Positions 61,265-64,000 of a stretch of DNA of 64,000 nt are shown in pieces. The notes under the pieces are model-generated. The model was not told where the DNA came from. It searched no databases and saw only the letters and a program-made list of their open reading frames with translations. Where the stretch lies: positions 270,812 to 334,811 of the forward strand of contig CAXAMN010001470.1 in NCBI GenBank assembly GCA_963970005.1, given 5' to 3'. Every line of letters begins with the position of its first letter. Position 1 is the stretch's first letter. Position numbers and translations under genes: made by a program. Origin of the DNA: Durusdinium trenchii (lineage: Eukaryota > Sar > Dinophyceae > Suessiales > Symbiodiniaceae).

Positions 61265-62312
61265 CTTAAAGGCAAAAAACGGTTTCCTAAAATGATGTCT
61301 TGTATTTAACGCTGTCCTGGCGACCCGGGTTCGGGGTCGCGACCGGGCTTTGAAGGTGGGCGCAGGTTTACTGCCCATTGAACAAAATTCAATGGCAAGC
61401 TGCCCAGCCCCTCCAAGCAGCGGGCAAGAAAACGCTGCCACGGTGTCCCACACCGGCCCCCGCCCGCCAGGCCTTTGTTTTGCCTCGCGGCTACCTGTGT
61501 CTTCATCGTTGTTGCTACTTCCGCCTCGCCCATCTTCTGCGTCTGTTCTTCAGAGCAGAAAAGGCATTGGGTCTCGCCCCGCGTCGGTCGCACGCGGGCG
61601 GCCACACTGTTCCGCAACGGGCAAGAACAGAACGCCGAGTCTTCGTACCCCCTGCACTCTTCCTCGGGCCTACTGGCCGGGGACAGCTTGCGGTACGCCT
61701 CAAGCTCTTCTTTTTTGCATCGTAGGCGGCGGCTCGCCGTGTACCACCGGGGTGTCTTGTTCCTGGCAAAATGGAAGCACCGCCGATCCACTGGCTTGGG
61801 CCCCGGGCGCCGAAACAAACAAGCGTCGACTTTCACTGGGCGGGTACAGAACCGTGACAGACAGAGAACCTCCACAAACCTGTGGCATGGTTGTCCACTT
61901 TCCCTCACATATACTGACCCTCGTGGGAAGTCGCTGCGAGGGTTGTCTTGATGGGGGCGCCTACCGTGTCTTCTTGCTGTTGCTCCCTTGGGAAACGTTT
62001 CGCATTGGATAAAAATACCAAACACAAAGCAGATGCACTGAAGGGCGTGTACCAACCGGCGAAAAAACACACTGGTTGCTCGACCTCCAATGCGCTAATC
62101 AGGTGACCTCAGCAAGCTGATTGTCATTAGAAAGAAGACAATATAAAACCTCTGGGCTTGATTGTTCCACCGTTGCGGCTGAGCCGCCGCTAGGTAGGCA
62201 AACATTTCTGCGCGGCTCTCCTGGCCCTTGCCCGCGTGCTTGTTTGCGTTTACCACGATAGCTTTCTCGGCTGCAGCTATCTTTCCGGTCGCGCGTTAGC
62301 GCCTGTCCGAAC

Positions 62313-62540
62313 ATGGGCAAAGGCAAAAAGCCCGCTCCGGGACAAGAGACGCCATACATCAAGCGGGTGGACCTCTACAAATTTCTGCGCAAGTGGCCCT
62401 TGAGGTCACATCCAGACGAGGCAGGATGTCCATTGCGGTACACTCGACGCCACCTGCTCCGAGCTGCTACGGCATCCAGTGATGGGCATCAACTTGGCGG
62501 CTGCGTCCGTGGACGGCCTCGCATTCTTCCCCAAGGCAAG
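62313..62540 (+). CDS. Candidate first exon of an unidentified basic protein
   Basis: An ATG opens a 76-codon segment: MGKGKKPAPGQETPYIKRVD, then FLRKWPLRSHPDEAGCPLRY, then RRHLLRAATASSDGHQLGG. It ends at GGCAAG followed by GTAACA, a strong 5' splice consensus at 62541. Beyond that the frame turns into unlike sequence and stops at 62615. The basic, hydrophilic start resembles a nucleic-acid-binding or ribosomal-type protein, but I recognise no family. It could equally be chance in GC-rich DNA. Confidence 0.3.
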
Positions 62541-62599
62541 GTAACAAAAGGCCACCCCGCGCGCGCAAACCACAGAAGTGCAAAATACACGCTACAGAG

Positions 62600-63190
62600 C
62601 AAGAAAAGCATGTGACAAGCATCCCCGGGCCCAGCGTTCGCGGTGGCTGTTTTCAGGACTGGGCGGTTGTCTGAAGCAGTGCGAGCCACAGGCGGGGCGC
62701 GCTCCGGGAAACGGCGTAGGCGGCGATCGCCAGCAGACATACCAAGGCAAACAAGGCGGCGCCCGTTACGGCGACCGTTTCTCATGACCGTTTCTCAGCG
62801 GACGCGGCCCGCCGAAGGACGACGCGGCGTCGAAAACGTAAACCTGCTCGCCTCTTTTACCAACGTGGGCACTCGAACAGCTGGCCCCGAGACTCGACAG
62901 AGCCTATCCGCACGTCCGGACAGGGGCCCGTCCGTCGGGCACTTCTTGTGGGCAGCGATTCCGTGACCGGCGTCCGGTCGTCCGGGCGTCGGCGCCGGAC
63001 GCCCTGAAACAGAAAATGGAAAGCTGTATGACGGGAACTTGCGCTAACCCGACCACATCTGCACGACGACCTATAACGATGAAGCAAAAAGATACGGTGG
63101 CAAAGAGTGGAAGGCCTGCCTCAACTACTGTTTCGAAACAACTTTCTGGAAGAATAAGGGAGAATCCCAAAACCAACACTTACAGCTGTG
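62600..63190. other. GC-rich stretch, no gene recognised
   Basis: CGTCCGG/CCGGACG phrases near 62910-63000 give several short inverted repeats. No supported ORF. Confidence 0.4.
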
Positions 63191-63594
63191 TGAAGGGGAG
63201 AACTCTAATTTATACTAGAAAATCGCTTTGGGAAAATGTTTTTGCCTTACGGGGAGACTGTGTGACCTCAGTAATCTGCCAAGGATGACTAAGCTAGCCG
63301 GGCTTTTTTGCCTTCAAAAGGGCCTCCAGTCCACGTTTCGAGCCTCGGCCCTAAAACCGGCAATGGGTTTGTTAGAATATAAACAAAACTTGGCGGCTGT
63401 CAAAACTCGGTTTCGACCCCGGAAATTTGCCGGCGCCAAGTTTATGCTAGAAATCATTTTGGAGAAAGCATTTTTGCCAGCAAAAGCCTCCAAGACGGGA
63501 GCTGTCAGAGCACGGGGCCGAGGGCTTAGGGTAATTTTTTTTCTTTTAGAATTAATACCTACTTCGAGCGCTCTACTTTGAGCTGTAAAGGGCT

Positions 63595-63850
63595 CGGCCG
63601 TGGGGCCCACCCTTGATTTGCCACGAACCGGGCCGGCCGTTTGCCATCAAATTTTGTTCAGTGGGCAATAAACCAGAGCCCGCCTTCAAAAACCCGGTCT
63701 CAACCCCAAACCTTTTTCAGCTGGCCGTGGGGCCCACCGCTTGATGTGCCACGAGCTGGGAAGTTTGCCATTGAATTTTGTTCAGTGGGCAGTAAACCTG
63801 GGCCCGCCTTCAAAAACCCGGTCTCGACCCCCAACCCGGGTCGCCAGGGC
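63595..63850. repeat. Tandem duplication of about 126 bp
   Basis: Two units, each starting GGCCGTGGGGCCCACC and including TTGCCACGAACCGGG-like and TTCAGTGGGCA(A/G)TAAACC sequence and CCGCCTTCAAAAACCCGGTC. The second unit is the right arm of the large inverted repeat. Confidence 0.85.
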
Positions 63851-64000
63851 AATTTTTATACGAGAAAATCATGTTGGGAAAATGATATGTATATAGATGG
63901 AAATATATCAACCTGTGTGGTAAATTCTGGACCATACCTCCTGCAAGTGTGTAATGTGGGAGGCCGGAAAGGTGTTGACTTGGCACCCGGTTGTGGCGGA

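Larger units (their letters stand above)
61265..63880. mobile_element. Region bounded by long inverted repeats
   Basis: Sequence around 61285-61405 is an inverted, clearly homologous copy of about 63750-63870. Shared phrases are TTGCCATTGAATTTTGTTCA, GGGCAGTAAACCTG and CCCGGGTCGCCAGG on one strand. A third copy in direct orientation to the right arm lies at about 63620-63715. A 2.6-kb DNA transposon or foldback element is possible, but no transposase is recognised. ORFs on both strands of 61306-62070 (254 and 220 codons, the minus one Cys/Arg-rich) overlap each other and are unsupported. Confidence 0.45.

Overview
The window looks like a piece of a large, repeat-rich protist nuclear genome, most probably a dinoflagellate. 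This is inference from four things: very low gene density; long Ty1/copia-type polyproteins with lysine/glycine-rich basic stretches and SAP-like or methyltransferase-like modules; many unrelated mini- and microsatellites; and a decayed, divergent histone H3-like exon. No spliced-leader sequence, rRNA, tRNA or complete conventional host gene was recognised. Two 10-base N runs (24768-24777 and 41848-41857) are assembly gaps.

Layout. 1-6 kb: a duplicated cassette of about 1 kb (copies near 165-1188 and 4956-5935). A TIR-bounded insertion of about 2.27 kb (1189-3455) interrupts the first copy and a 13-bp minisatellite (3985-4955) precedes the second. 6.6-10 kb: scattered exon-like minus-strand pieces, including WD40-like strands. 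11-15.1 kb: a frameshifted copia relic (integrase, methyltransferase-like module, RT, RNase H). 15.6-18.4 kb: a small zinc-finger-like ORF and more exon-like fragments. 19.5-24.8 kb: an unclassified unit in which about 4 kb of pyrimidine-rich, apparently spliced coding sequence lies between direct repeats of about 350 bp. One of its fragments is SANT/Myb-like. Two further diverged repeat copies follow. The repeats carry an RNA-like motif whose helices are kept by compensatory changes. 25-32 kb: simple repeats, the histone H3-like relic and minisatellites.

32.0-40.3 kb and 40.7-49.7 kb hold two complete, young Ty1/copia-type LTR retrotransposons (A and B), both transcribed on the minus strand. 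Each has intact terminal repeats, 5-bp target duplications, the same tRNA primer site and one uninterrupted polyprotein of about 2,450-2,520 aa. Both polyproteins end in predicted membrane segments after RNase H. A also has a hydrophobic N-terminal leader and a SAP-like motif; B has a methyltransferase-like domain.

52.2-57.5 kb: a frame-broken non-LTR retrotransposon on the plus strand (endonuclease, RT, zinc fingers) framed on both sides by CATA-type microsatellite. 58-64 kb: repeats, small foldback structures, one candidate first exon, and a 2.6-kb region bounded by inverted repeats. Most recognisable coding sequence serves transposition (Gag packaging, protease, reverse transcription, integration). 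The best leads for something undescribed are the 19.5-24.8 kb unit with its structured repeats and the extra domains in the copia polyproteins.
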